A stretch of 14,966 bases of DNA from Actinomycetota bacterium (GCA_947451735.1 CANGAY010000002.1:1-14966), one strand, 5' to 3'; shown: positions 1 through 7,416, numbered from the stretch's first letter. Numbers and translations: made by a program. The notes: generated by a model from the sequence alone, not told the origin.

Positions 1-53
1 GCCACGCGGGCCCATGGGGCCCTGCGCGACCGTGCGCGGGAGCTCTCCGGGTC

Positions 54-671
54 CTAGCCCGCCCCGGGCACCACGGTAGTGCTCACCTTCACCCGCGCTG
101 CGTATCTGGCCAGCAGGCGGTACAGCGCGGGGCCGATGATGAGGGCGAAGATCACGTTGCCCACCGCGGCGGCGATGTCGAACCAGGCGCTTGCGATACA
201 CGCCGTGATGAACGCGGCCCACGACACCTCGGGGCCGAAGGTGGCGAGAAACCACAGGTTCATGGCCCATCCGAAGAGGAACCCCCAGGCACCGGCGATG
301 CATGCAAGACCGATGCGCGTGCGGGTTGCGGGGCGGAACAGTGCTCCCGAGGCGCCAACCGCGCCCCACAGCAGCATCTGCGCCGGGGTCCACGGGCCCT
401 GCCCCAGGAAGGCGTTGGAGATGAGCGCGGCGAGTGCGCCCACGGCCATGCCCGCGCGGGCGCCGAGTGCGGCGCCGGCCACCAGGCACATGGTCGTGAC
501 GGGCTTCACCGACGGGATGGCGGCGAACAGCACGCGCCCGGCGGCAGTGGCGGCACCGAGCGTTGCGGTGAGCGCCACCATCTTCGGGCCACCGGGGCCG
601 CGCTCCCATGCCGCCCAGCCCACCAGCAGCAGGGCCAGGGCCGACAGCAGCACGATTGACGCGGCGCTCAT
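54..671 (-). CDS. ECF transporter S component, probable cobalamin-specific
   Basis: Substrate-binding membrane subunit of an energy-coupling factor vitamin importer. The 205-residue protein is almost wholly hydrophobic, with about six membrane segments (near 5-22, 30-50, 57-82, 93-111, 118-146, 155-188), the usual size for an S component. The loop at residues 84-99 (ISNAFLGQGPWTPAQM) is a pattern I recognise from actinobacterial ECF S components. The ATG overlaps the stop of the upstream ATPase gene by four bases (ATGA), so the two are translationally coupled and share the cobalamin riboswitch at 2160-2328. That riboswitch is the reason for assigning vitamin B12 or a corrinoid as ligand; the protein alone would only support 'ECF S component'. 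A T component is not present in the window and would be expected immediately downstream, beyond position 54 on the minus strand. Confidence 0.8.
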   Translation of the reverse strand: MSAASIVLLSALALLLVGWAAWERGPGGPKMVALTATLGAATAAGRVLFAAIPSVKPVTTMCLVAGAALGARAGMAVGALAALISNAFLGQGPWTPAQMLLWGAVGASGALFRPATRTRIGLACIAGAWGFLFGWAMNLWFLATFGPEVSWAAFITACIASAWFDIAAAVGNVIFALIIGPALYRLLARYAARVKVSTTVVPGAG

Positions 672-2125
672 GCGGTGACGATCGCGGCGGGCGGCAGTTC
701 GCCGGGCACCGGGCCACCTGCGCGCATCACCAGCACCTCGTCGGCGGCCGCCATGGCGAACGGGCCGTCGTGCGTGGCCACCAGCACGGCAACGCCATCG
801 GCGGCGCGGCTGCGGATGATGCGGGCCAGGTCGCGCTTGCGGGCCGGGTCCATGCCGCGGGTGGGCTCGTCGAGCACCAGCACGCGCGGGCGGGCCACGA
901 GGATCGACGCCAGGGCCACGCGCTCGCGCTCGCCCACGCTCAGGTCGAGGGGGTGGCGCTCCAGCATATGATCGAGGCCCATGTCGCGGGCGGCATCCAG
1001 AATGCGCGCGCTGCGGGCGTCGCCCTCCACGCCAAGCGAGGTGAGGGCCACGCCGATCTCATCCGCGATGGTCTCGGTGAGCAGGTGCCGGCCCGGGTCC
1101 TGCGGCACCAGACCCAGGCGCGGGAAGCGCAGTTCGGGCGGCAGGGCCGACACGTCGTCGTCGTCGATCATCACGCAGCCGGCATCAGGGCAGTGCAGGC
1201 CGGCCAGCACGCGCAGCAGGGGGGTCTTGCCGCTGCCGTTGGGGCCCACCAGCGCGGTGACGCGTCCGCCCACCAGCGCCATTGAGGCATCGGTCATCAC
1301 GCGGCGCTCGCCGTGCCCGGCGTCGATGCCGAGAATCCGCACGGCCGGCGGGCCGGGCACCTCGCACGCGGGGGCGAGGGCCAGCACGTCATCTTCGGGC
1401 GGGGCGGCCGGGCCCAGCAGGCCATCGGTGACCGCCAGCACGCGGTCGGCGATGGGACGCACGCGCTCGCCGCGGTGCTCGGCGATCACCACGGCGGTGC
1501 CGCGGTCGGCCAGTCGGCGAAGCGTGCAGGCCAGGGCCGCCGCGGAGTCGTTGTCGAGCTGCGACGTGGGCTCGTCGAGCACCAGCAGCCGGGGCTCGCG
1601 TGCCAGCACGCCCGCGATGGCCACGCGCTGGCGCTCGCCGGAGCTGAGCTCATCAATGCGGCGGCCGGAGAGGTGCGCCGCGCCCGCATCGGCCAGCGCC
1701 TGCTGCACCCGGCGCACGATCTCGTCGGCGGGCAGCCCGGCGTTCTGCGGGCCGAAGGCCACGTCGCGGTCAACCGTGCCCATCACGGCCTGCGCCTCCG
1801 GGTCCTGGAACACCATGCCCACGGCGCCGCCGAGCGCCGCAGGGGGTGTGGCAAGCGCGTCGTGGCCGCCCACTTCCACCGACCCCGACACGGCACCGCC
1901 GTGGAAGTCGGGAACCAGACCGGCGAGCGCGCGCAGCAGCGTGGACTTGCCGCCGCCCGACGGCCCCTCGATCACCAGCACCTCACCGGCGTGCACATCG
2001 AGGGTGATGCCGCGGAGCGCCGGGCGGTCGGCACCGCCGTAGGCGAACGCGAGGTCGCGCACGCGGGCCACCGGGGCGCCGGACGCGGGGTCATTTATGA
2101 GGGTCCCGGAGGGATCCCGTTGCAC
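668..2125 (-). CDS. ECF transporter ATPase, two fused ABC domains (EcfA-EcfA' type)
   Basis: Energising subunit of the ECF importer: two ABC ATPase domains in one 485-residue chain. Numbered from the GTG at 2125, domain 1 has Walker A GPSGGGKST (54-62), Q-loop FQD (106-108), signature LSSGERQ (160-166), Walker B LLVLDEPTS (180-188) and H-loop His217. Domain 2 has Walker A GPNGSGKT (294-301), a Q-loop at Gln342, signature LSVGERE (395-401), Walker B VLVLDEPT (415-422) and H-loop His452. Both sites look competent. The longest open frame begins at 2251, but that lies inside the cobalamin riboswitch, so I place the start at the GTG at 2125: AAGAGG sits five bases upstream, and ABC homology begins soon after. 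A GTG at 2131 in the same frame is the alternative, but it overlaps this ribosome-binding site. The gene overlaps the S-component gene by four bases. Confidence 0.88.
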   Translation of the reverse strand: MQRDPSGTLINDPASGAPVARVRDLAFAYGGADRPALRGITLDVHAGEVLVIEGPSGGGKSTLLRALAGLVPDFHGGAVSGSVEVGGHDALATPPAALGGAVGMVFQDPEAQAVMGTVDRDVAFGPQNAGLPADEIVRRVQQALADAGAAHLSGRRIDELSSGERQRVAIAGVLAREPRLLVLDEPTSQLDNDSAAALACTLRRLADRGTAVVIAEHRGERVRPIADRVLAVTDGLLGPAAPPEDDVLALAPACEVPGPPAVRILGIDAGHGERRVMTDASMALVGGRVTALVGPNGSGKTPLLRVLAGLHCPDAGCVMIDDDDVSALPPELRFPRLGLVPQDPGRHLLTETIADEIGVALTSLGVEGDARSARILDAARDMGLDHMLERHPLDLSVGERERVALASILVARPRVLVLDEPTRGMDPARKRDLARIIRSRAADGVAVLVATHDGPFAMAAADEVLVMRAGGPVPGELPPAAIVTA

Positions 2126-2150
2126 CGTCACCTCTTCGCCGAAGGTCGTT
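2126..2150 (-). promoter_or_regulatory. Putative riboswitch expression platform and ribosome-binding site
   Basis: Between the aptamer and the chosen GTG start at 2125 the RNA reads ACGACCTTCGGCGAAGAGG. CTTC (2144-2141) can pair with GAAG (2137-2134) around a GGC loop, burying part of the AAGAGG ribosome-binding site (2136-2131). The upstream half ACGACCTT (extended to GAAGGTCGT on the plus strand, 2141-2149) is also perfectly complementary over nine bases to a segment inside the aptamer (2200-2208), giving an alternative pairing. This suggests translational control, but the fold has not been computed. Confidence 0.45.
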
Positions 2151-2159
2151 GGTGCCGAG

Positions 2160-2328
2160 GGCGGAGGCAGGTCTCCTGGCTTCCGGTCAACACGCCCCCA
2201 CGACCTTCCCGGTTTCCCAGTGGCTGGCTCTCGCCGTGTGGAGACGCTCACGGTTCACAGTGGCGGGACCGCGCCGGAATCGCACCGGCTTCCCTTGACC
2301 ACCGCCCATGGCGTGGAGGTGAGACTAC
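2160..2328 (-). ncRNA. Cobalamin (AdoCbl-type) riboswitch
   Basis: Reading the minus strand, the conserved B12 elements appear in order. GGGAAGCCGGTG is followed by the ATTCCGGC hairpin arm, then the CCCGCCACTGTGA box (GCCACTG at 2264-2258), then a peripheral segment with a second CCACTGGGAAACCGGGAAGG, and finally GCCAGGAGACCTGCC near 2188-2168. The closing helix can form between GTAGTCTC at the 5' end (about 2328-2321) and GAGACCTGC at the 3' end, with one bulge. The element lies directly upstream of the ECF ATPase and S-component genes, so high cobalamin should shut off vitamin import. Its 5' strand overlaps the stop codon of the preceding membrane-protein gene (2325-2327). Exact ends are approximate. 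Confidence 0.95.
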
Positions 2329-2780
2329 AAGGCGGGCAGCAGTACGCCGTGGGCGAGCGCCATGCCGGCGATCACCACACCACCGACGGCGACGATGAGC
2401 ACGGCGAACCGCACCATGCCGCGGCCGAACCCGCCGAGCCGTTGGCGCACGCCCGGGGCCATGGCCTGCGGTGTTGACCAGGCGAACCACACGGCGAGGA
2501 TGCCGCCGGCCACCAGGTAGTCGAACACGATGAACCCGCTGGGATTGACGCCCCGGAGCGCCTGCACCACCAGCACTGCCACGGCGGCCAGCAGCACCAG
2601 CAGCAGCAGGGTGCGCACGGCGCCGCGCACGCCCAGCGCGCGGGCCTCGGCTGCCTCGACGTCGCCACCGGCCACGGCCACCGCACGCAGGCGGCGCTCG
2701 CCGATCTCCATCCTGACGAAGAGAAGGGCGAGCGCCACGATGAGCGCGATGTGCGGGATGTGGGCGAGGAAGATCTCCAC
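2325..2780 (-). CDS. Uncharacterised four-helix membrane protein downstream of coxI
   Basis: I do not recognise this 151-residue protein. It has four likely membrane helices (about 3-21, 57-76, 84-101, 124-146) with a charged, Glu/Arg/Ala-rich loop between helices 1 and 2 (about 24-54, MEIGERR onward). There are no histidine or cysteine metal-binding clusters; His7 and His10 near the N-terminus and one late His are the only notable His residues. The start is GTG at 2780, with GGAG about ten bases upstream; an internal ATG 23 codons later would remove helix 1. It begins 18 bases after the stop of oxidase subunit I on the same strand, so it is probably in the oxidase operon and could be an accessory subunit or assembly factor. 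That role is inferred from position only. Its stop codon overlaps the riboswitch. Confidence 0.65.
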   Translation of the reverse strand: MEIFLAHIPHIALIVALALLFVRMEIGERRLRAVAVAGGDVEAAEARALGVRGAVRTLLLLVLLAAVAVLVVQALRGVNPSGFIVFDYLVAGGILAVWFAWSTPQAMAPGVRQRLGGFGRGMVRFAVLIVAVGGVVIAGMALAHGVLLPAL

Positions 2781-2798
2781 GACCCGGCGGCTCCGCGG

Positions 2799-4400
2799 TT
2801 ACCTGATGGGCTTCCCGTGTCGCACCGTCGGGTCGTCGAAGGGCGAGCGGGTGAGCGTGATGTAGAGGTTGATCAGGAAGATCACCTGGGCGATCACCAG
2901 CACCGCCAGGAAGATCAGCGAGATGCGGGTGAGGTCGAGGTAGGTGTCGGGCAGGCGCGACCAGCGACGCGGTGCGCCCTCAAGGCCCTGCAGCATCTGA
3001 CACACCACCCAGCCGTACCCGCCGACCAGGGTGCCCCACAGGTGCAGGGATCCGAGGCGCTCGTTGAAGTGCGCGCGCCCAGTGAGTTCGGGCAGGAACC
3101 CGTACATGGCGCCGAAGATCAGGAGCCCCATGTTGAGGAAGGCCATGTTGTGGAAGTGGCCCACCACCCACAGCGTGTTGTGCAGGGTGTCCTGGAACGC
3201 CGACGTGGCGTTGATGATCCCCTGCAGCCCCGCGACCAGCCATGAGATGACGCCGGCGATGAGGAACTTCGACGCGGCATTCCACTGGAAGTTGCTCTTG
3301 TAGATCGTCGCGGCGATCGAGAACAGGCTGAGTGCCGAGGGCAGCACCAGTGCGTAGGTCGTCGGCTGCATGATGGTGCCGAGCGACTCCTGCACGGTGT
3401 TGCCGTCGGGGTAGTTGAGGTACAGGTGGTGCGCCCACACGAACAGGTTGAACGTGAGTGCGATGAGCCACGCCACCGCCACCGCGCGCCCCGCCACCAG
3501 CGGCCGGTTGGCGTACCTCGGGATGAGGTAGTAGTAGACGGCGGCCGCTGGGAAGAGCAGCAGGTACACCACCGGGTGACCGAAGGCCCACAGCAGGTTG
3601 CCCGCGAGCAGCGTGTTGATCGAGAAGCCGGTGTGGACCGACTCGATGATCTGGAACACCAGCAGCAGCGCGAAGGGCAGCGTGGCAAGGAACATGTCCA
3701 CGGCGTTCACCGCAAGCGGCAGCACGGGGTACGGCTCGCGACCGCGACGGGTCTTGAAGCGCGACGGCCACAGCAGGCCGAATCCGAAGGCCAGGCCGAT
3801 GCGCTGGCCGATGGTGTCCTTCTCGGCCTGCAGGCCCGGGCCGATGATGGTGTGCAGCACGGCGGCGCAGTAGGCGAGGATCGAGACGCCGGCGATGAGC
3901 ACCGATGCCGAGAACACGCCGGTGACGGTGTCGCTCCACTGGCCGGCCGAGTGGAAGGCGAGCGGGTAGAGGAACACCCACGAACCGCCGAAACCGCCGA
4001 GCAGCGTGGTGAGCACGATGCCCACGACGCCGATGACCATGGTCCAGTAGGTGATCTCGGGAAGGATGAATGAGCGGATGTGGAAGCCGCACTTGTTGAG
4101 CACCCAGAAGCTGATGCCCATGAGGAAGAACCCGGCCCAGGCGATGAATGCCCCCAGACCGTGGGCCGTCATGATGGCGTACCAGAGGTTGCCGTCGAGC
4201 GAGATGAACTCGGCCTGGCCGAGCCTGAGCAAGAGGCCCAGCACGCCAGCCACGCCCAGGAAGGCCGTGGCGGTCCAGATCCAGCGCAGCACCAGACGAC
4301 GCGTGCGGGCCTCGACCAGTGCAAGTGGTGGGGTGGCCGCGTAGTCGGCGTCATAGGGCAGGGCGCCGACCGGCGGCGCGGGCGGATATGCGGTGGTCAT
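2799..4400 (-). CDS. Haem-copper terminal oxidase subunit I, B-family-like
   Basis: Catalytic subunit of a cytochrome c oxidase, reducing oxygen to water and pumping protons across the plasma membrane. All metal ligands are visible in this 533-residue protein: low-spin haem His80 (TAHGLG) and His417, CuB His275, His324 and His325 (WAHHLY), and high-spin haem His415 (GHFHN). Tyr279 in GHPVVY is placed to form the His-Tyr crosslink. Where A-family enzymes have Glu in this motif (GHPEVY) this protein has Val, which together with the short subunit II suggests the ba3-like B family. The longest frame extends further upstream to 4943, but that extension runs through the subunit II gene in another frame. 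The start taken here is the ATG at 4400, overlapping the subunit II stop by four bases. No subunit III gene is present. Confidence 0.92.
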   Translation of the reverse strand: MTTAYPPAPPVGALPYDADYAATPPLALVEARTRRLVLRWIWTATAFLGVAGVLGLLLRLGQAEFISLDGNLWYAIMTAHGLGAFIAWAGFFLMGISFWVLNKCGFHIRSFILPEITYWTMVIGVVGIVLTTLLGGFGGSWVFLYPLAFHSAGQWSDTVTGVFSASVLIAGVSILAYCAAVLHTIIGPGLQAEKDTIGQRIGLAFGFGLLWPSRFKTRRGREPYPVLPLAVNAVDMFLATLPFALLLVFQIIESVHTGFSINTLLAGNLLWAFGHPVVYLLLFPAAAVYYYLIPRYANRPLVAGRAVAVAWLIALTFNLFVWAHHLYLNYPDGNTVQESLGTIMQPTTYALVLPSALSLFSIAATIYKSNFQWNAASKFLIAGVISWLVAGLQGIINATSAFQDTLHNTLWVVGHFHNMAFLNMGLLIFGAMYGFLPELTGRAHFNERLGSLHLWGTLVGGYGWVVCQMLQGLEGAPRRWSRLPDTYLDLTRISLIFLAVLVIAQVIFLINLYITLTRSPFDDPTVRHGKPIR

Positions 4401-4930
4401 GCGGTCACCTTGAAGCCCGGGTAGATCATCTTCGCGTGCTGGTACCCGCAGAACTCGAAGCACCGGATGGTGTAGAGGCCGGGCTCGGTGAAGGTCTGCG
4501 TACGCGTGGTCGTGTAGTTGGGGACGGCCTGCACGTTCATGATCAGGCGCCCCTCCGGGTCGAACAGGCCCATGGCGTGGTTCACGTCCTTTGACGACAC
4601 GTTGAACTGGACCGGCTGGTTGGCCTTCACCTGTGCGGGCTGCACGAGCCAGCCGAACTGCATGCCGGTGACCTTCACGGTCTGGCCGGGGCCGCTGTCC
4701 TGAAACCAGGGGGCCCGCCAGATGGTGAGCCCGAGCAGCACGCCGAGGAGCACCACGACGAACAGGCCCCACCACGGCTCGGCGCGCTCCGCCTTCTCCA
4801 CGTGGTCGCTCACGCCCTTGTTGCGGCGCCCGGCTTTCGTGGAGTAGAGCACCGCGACGGCGATGATGAGGCCGAGCGCGACGAATATGAGGTATCCGAT
4901 GCCGATACCCTTGCCGAGCGAGGTCATCAC
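4397..4930 (-). CDS. Cytochrome c oxidase subunit II (CuA domain)
   Basis: Electron-entry subunit of the terminal oxidase, 177 residues. Two membrane helices (about 10-29 and 52-71) precede an outward-facing cupredoxin domain carrying a complete binuclear CuA site: His118, Cys157, Glu159, Cys161, His165 and Met168, in the motif CFEFCGYQHAKM. There is no fused cytochrome c domain, and the protein is shorter than A-family subunit II, in line with a ba3-like enzyme. The start is GTG at 4930 or the adjacent ATG at 4927; a GGGGAGG sequence lies about 12 bases upstream, rather far. The gene is first in the oxidase unit, with a plausible promoter at 4975-5003, and it is translationally coupled to subunit I through an ATGA overlap. 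Confidence 0.93.
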   Translation of the reverse strand: MMTSLGKGIGIGYLIFVALGLIIAVAVLYSTKAGRRNKGVSDHVEKAERAEPWWGLFVVVLLGVLLGLTIWRAPWFQDSGPGQTVKVTGMQFGWLVQPAQVKANQPVQFNVSSKDVNHAMGLFDPEGRLIMNVQAVPNYTTTRTQTFTEPGLYTIRCFEFCGYQHAKMIYPGFKVTA

Positions 4931-4974
4931 GGGCCCCGTTCACCTCCCCACAGGTCGCTTCGTCGAGTGGGGTG

Positions 4975-5003
4975 ACGCTATGGACGCGCTACGGCTGCCT
5001 CAA
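4975..5003 (-). promoter_or_regulatory. Predicted sigma-70-type promoter of the oxidase operon
   Basis: On the minus strand TTGAGG (5003-4998) is followed after exactly 17 bases by TAGCGT (4980-4975), a fair match to -35 and TANNNT-type -10 boxes. Transcription would start near 4968, about 38 bases upstream of the subunit II start. The position between pdxH and the oxidase genes fits an independent unit. Confidence 0.45.
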
Positions 5004-5028
5004 TTCGTGGCACCTACGGCACTGGGTT

Positions 5029-5049
5029 GCGGGGAACCCGCAGTGCGGG
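5029..5049 (-). terminator. Possible weak terminator hairpin after pdxH
   Basis: Just after the pdxH stop, CCCGC-AGT-GCGGG (5037-5049) can form a hairpin, and an overlapping alternative GCGGG-GAA-CCCGC (5029-5041) competes with it. There is no U-tract, so intrinsic termination is uncertain; the following promoter candidate makes a transcript boundary here reasonable. Confidence 0.3.
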
Positions 5050-5056
5050 AACCCGG

Positions 5057-5653
5057 CTAGGGGGCGAGACGGCGCACGGACCATCCCGTGCCGCCGCGGC
5101 GGGCCAGCAGCCGGTCGTGCAGGCCGTCCGGGTCCTCCTGCCAGAACTCCATTGACCGGGGTTCCAGACGGTGCCCCACCCATGCCGGGGGCGCCCCGGG
5201 CGGCAGGTCATCGGCCCGTGCCGTGGCCAGGCGCCTGATGAGGTCGGCCCGGGTATCGAGCGGCTCGCCCTGGTACCAGGCCCAGGCGGCGGCCTGCGTC
5301 TCGGGCCGGCGCCGGGCGAACAGGGCGTTCACCTCGCCGCGGTCCATCAGGCGCACGGTGCCCTCGATGCGCACCTGGCGGCCCATCCCGGGCCAGAACA
5401 GCACCCCGGCCACATCTGCCCGCTCGCTGATGTCGCGTGCCTTGCCGGAGTGGCCGTCGGTGAGCCAGCCCACACCCGAGGCACCCCATTCACGAAGGAA
5501 CACCATGCGCACCGACGGGCGCCCGTCGAGCCCCGCCGTGGCGAGTGCCATGGCCGTGGCCTGCGGTTGCGCGCTGGCGCGCGCCTCGTGAACCCATGCG
5601 GTGAGCGCACCGACGGGGTCCGACTGCACGTGCTCTGGCAGCAGGGGCGGCAT
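5057..5653 (-). CDS. pdxH: Pyridoxamine 5'-phosphate oxidase family protein (PdxH-like)
   Basis: FMN-dependent oxidase expected to convert pyridoxine or pyridoxamine 5'-phosphate to pyridoxal 5'-phosphate. The 198-residue chain follows the family throughout: RPSVRMVFL (45-53) for FMN binding, SGKARDIS (69-76), RQVRIEG (92-98), PPAWVGHRLEP (155-165) with MEFWQ (168-172), LHDR (178-181) and the C-terminal WSVRRLAP. Two deviations are visible. The N-terminal substrate-loop region of E. coli PdxH is missing, and the residue before LHDR is Gly instead of the substrate-contacting Arg (Arg197 in E. coli). The canonical SKQS stretch is also replaced by WYQG. It may therefore be a true PdxH with altered substrate handling or a related flavoprotein. 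The start is ATG at 5653 after GTGGGG; an in-frame GTG at 5662 is possible. It is divergent from the aldehyde dehydrogenase gene. Confidence 0.8.
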   Translation of the reverse strand: MPPLLPEHVQSDPVGALTAWVHEARASAQPQATAMALATAGLDGRPSVRMVFLREWGASGVGWLTDGHSGKARDISERADVAGVLFWPGMGRQVRIEGTVRLMDRGEVNALFARRRPETQAAAWAWYQGEPLDTRADLIRRLATARADDLPPGAPPAWVGHRLEPRSMEFWQEDPDGLHDRLLARRGGTGWSVRRLAP

Positions 5654-5696
5654 GAACCCCACTATTCGGCATCACGGCGGGGGTAGCCTGCCGCAC

Positions 5697-7151
5697 ATGT
5701 CGCGCGTTGACATTCCGCAGTGGATCCCGGTGCACGGCATGGCCGGCGGCGACCCGCTGCCCGGCGTGGCCGACCGCGTGGTCATCTCGCCGTACGACGG
5801 CGATGAGGTGGCCGTGGTCCAGGAGAGCGGGCCTGAGGCGGTGGACCGCGCGGTAACCGTGGCGCTGGGAGCGCTGGGTCACGCGCCCTCGGCTGCTGAG
5901 CGCGCGCGCATTCTCGACCGGGCATCGGCGCTGGTGCGCGATCGCGCGGATGTGCTGGCGCACATCATCGCCGCCGAGGCCGGCAAGCCCATGACGCAGG
6001 CACGCGGCGAGGTGGCCCGGTGCGTCGACACACTGGCGTTCTCGGCGGCCGTGGCGCGCACGATGACCGGCGAGGTGGTGCCCATGGACGCCAGTGATGC
6101 CGGGGCCGGCCTCTTGGGGTTCACGGTGCGCGAGCCCCACGGGGTGATCGCCGCCATCACGCCGTTCAACTTCCCCCTCAACCTGGTGGCGCACAAGCTG
6201 GGGCCGGCCGTGGCCGCGGGCGCGCCGGTGGTGCTGAAGCCCGCCGGGCGCACGCCGCTGTCGGGCCTCGCGCTCGCCGCCATCCTGTGGGAGGCCGGGC
6301 TTCCCCGCAACATGCTCTGCACGGTGCTCGGCGACGGCGAGGTGGGCCAGGCGCTGGTGGCCGACCCGCGCATCCGCATGATCTCGTTCACCGGCAGCGG
6401 ACCCGTGGGATGGGCCATCAAGGCGCAGCGCGCCGATATCCCCGTGGCGCTCGAACTGGGCAACGCCACACCGGTCATCGTGCACCGCGACGCCGATGTG
6501 GGCCTTGCCGCGGCGAAGGTGGCCGCCAGCGCCTTCACGCACGGCGGGCAGTCGTGCATCTCGGTGCAGCGCGTGTACACGCATCGCGAGGTGCACGACA
6601 CCTTTGTGCAGGCGCTGCTGCCGCTGGTTGACGCCCTCACGGTGGGCGATCCGCTGGACGAGGGCACCGACGTGGGCCCGGTGATCGACCACGCAAGTGC
6701 CGAGCGCATTCTGCAGTGGGTGTCTGAGGCCACCGATGTGGGTGCGCGGGTCCTTTGCGGTGGCGAGCTGGCCGGCGGCCCCGCCATGGTGGCGCCCACG
6801 GTGCTCGACGGCGTTGCCCCATTCACCAAGATGATGACCGAGGAGGTTTTCGGGCCGGTCATCGGCATCGCCGCCTACGACCGCATTGACGACGCCATCA
6901 CCATGGCCAACGACAGCCCGGTGGCGCTGCAGGCCGGCATCTTCACGGCGCGCGTGGATCGCGCCATCGGCTGGGCCGCACGGCTCGACTACGGCGGCGT
7001 GGTCATCAACGAGACGCCAACCTTCCGTGCCGACCAGCAGCCGTACGGGGGCACGCGCGGATCGGGCGAGGCCCGCGAGGGGCCGGCCGCCGCAGCGATG
7101 GAGATGACCCGCGCCAAGTTGGTGATCGCCCGCATCGCCGACGGCGAGTAG
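5697..7151 (+). CDS. NAD(P)-dependent aldehyde dehydrogenase
   Basis: Oxidises an aldehyde to a carboxylate through a cysteine thiohemiacetal. The 484-residue protein has the full ALDH set: oxyanion Asn158 (TPFNFP), cofactor-contacting Lys181 (VLKPA), Rossmann-loop FTGSGPVG (231-238), general-base Glu253 (ALELGN), nucleophile Cys287 (GGQSCISVQRV) and Glu383 of EEVFGP. The CISVQR context and the late PTFRADQQPYGG motif resemble the lactaldehyde/glyceraldehyde dehydrogenase-like subgroup (archaeal MJ1411 and relatives), but the substrate cannot be read from sequence. The longer frame from 5601 overlaps pdxH; the ATG at 5697 matches family N-termini, although its ribosome-binding site (GGGGGTAG) is loosely spaced. 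The 43 bases separating it from the divergent pdxH leave room for shared regulatory DNA. A strong hairpin follows the stop. Confidence 0.9.
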   Translation: MSRVDIPQWIPVHGMAGGDPLPGVADRVVISPYDGDEVAVVQESGPEAVDRAVTVALGALGHAPSAAERARILDRASALVRDRADVLAHIIAAEAGKPMTQARGEVARCVDTLAFSAAVARTMTGEVVPMDASDAGAGLLGFTVREPHGVIAAITPFNFPLNLVAHKLGPAVAAGAPVVLKPAGRTPLSGLALAAILWEAGLPRNMLCTVLGDGEVGQALVADPRIRMISFTGSGPVGWAIKAQRADIPVALELGNATPVIVHRDADVGLAAAKVAASAFTHGGQSCISVQRVYTHREVHDTFVQALLPLVDALTVGDPLDEGTDVGPVIDHASAERILQWVSEATDVGARVLCGGELAGGPAMVAPTVLDGVAPFTKMMTEEVFGPVIGIAAYDRIDDAITMANDSPVALQAGIFTARVDRAIGWAARLDYGGVVINETPTFRADQQPYGGTRGSGEAREGPAAAAMEMTRAKLVIARIADGE

Positions 7152-7163
7152 GCCCCGCAACGA

Positions 7164-7193
7164 CGAAGCCCCGCGCGTTCGCGCGGGGCTTCG
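7164..7193. terminator. 13-bp perfect hairpin between ALDH and tRNA-Tyr
   Basis: CGAAGCCCCGCGC (7164-7176) pairs perfectly with GCGCGGGGCTTCG (7181-7193) around a GTTC loop. It lies 12 bases after the aldehyde dehydrogenase stop (plus strand) and six bases past the 3' end of tRNA-Tyr (minus strand), so it is placed to terminate both converging transcripts. There is no U-tract, as is common in high-GC genomes. Confidence 0.75.
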
Positions 7194-7198
7194 GTGCA

Positions 7199-7280
7199 TG
7201 GCGGGAGAAGGATTTGAACCTTCGTAGGCAGAGCCGACGGTTTTACAGACCGCTCCCTTTGACCACTCGGGCATCCCGCC
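7199..7280 (-). tRNA. tRNA-Tyr (anticodon GTA)
   Basis: On the minus strand the acceptor arms GGCGGGA (7280-7274) and TCCCGCC (7206-7200) pair fully, with discriminator A at 7199. The D-arm is CCC...GGG, the anticodon stem GCGGT/ACCGT encloses the loop CTGTAAA, giving anticodon GTA, and the T-arm loop contains GTTCAAATC. A long variable arm (CGTCGGCTCTGCCTACG) makes it a class II tRNA, as expected for bacterial tyrosine tRNA. The 3' CCA is not encoded (TGC follows), so it must be added enzymatically. Confidence 0.96.
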
Positions 7281-7292
7281 AGGGGCCGCGGC

Positions 7293-7322
7293 ACCTTAGC
7301 GGAGCCAGGGCACCGGACTCAA
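7293..7322 (-). promoter_or_regulatory. Predicted promoter of tRNA-Tyr
   Basis: TTGAGT (7322-7317) and TAAGGT (7298-7293) on the minus strand are separated by 18 bases. The -10 box ends 12 bases before the mature 5' end of the tRNA, the usual spacing for a tRNA promoter with a short leader. Confidence 0.55.
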
Positions 7323-7416
7323 TGCGTTGCGGTCATTGGCAGGGGAAATGCATGACGGGGCGAACCGAAAACGCGCCCGGTTTTCCGGCCCGTATCCCCG
7401 TGAAGGAGCACTGATC

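Noticed and set aside
1..53. Possible start of an EcfT gene on the minus strand (ATG at 15)
   Set aside because: Only five codons are visible and no family feature can be read, although a T component is expected here.
2126..2251. N-terminal extension of the ECF ATPase
   Set aside because: It would translate the 3' part of the cobalamin riboswitch and its leader; the peptide has no ABC features.
4401..4943. 181-residue N-terminal extension of oxidase subunit I
   Set aside because: It lies entirely across the subunit II gene in another frame; the ATG at 4400 with the ATGA overlap is the natural start.
5490..7274. 594-codon open frame on the minus strand across the ALDH gene and tRNA-Tyr
   Set aside because: Its N-terminus is the translated tRNA-Tyr, and the rest is an Arg/His/Gly-rich antisense shadow of a clear aldehyde dehydrogenase; such frames are common at this GC content.
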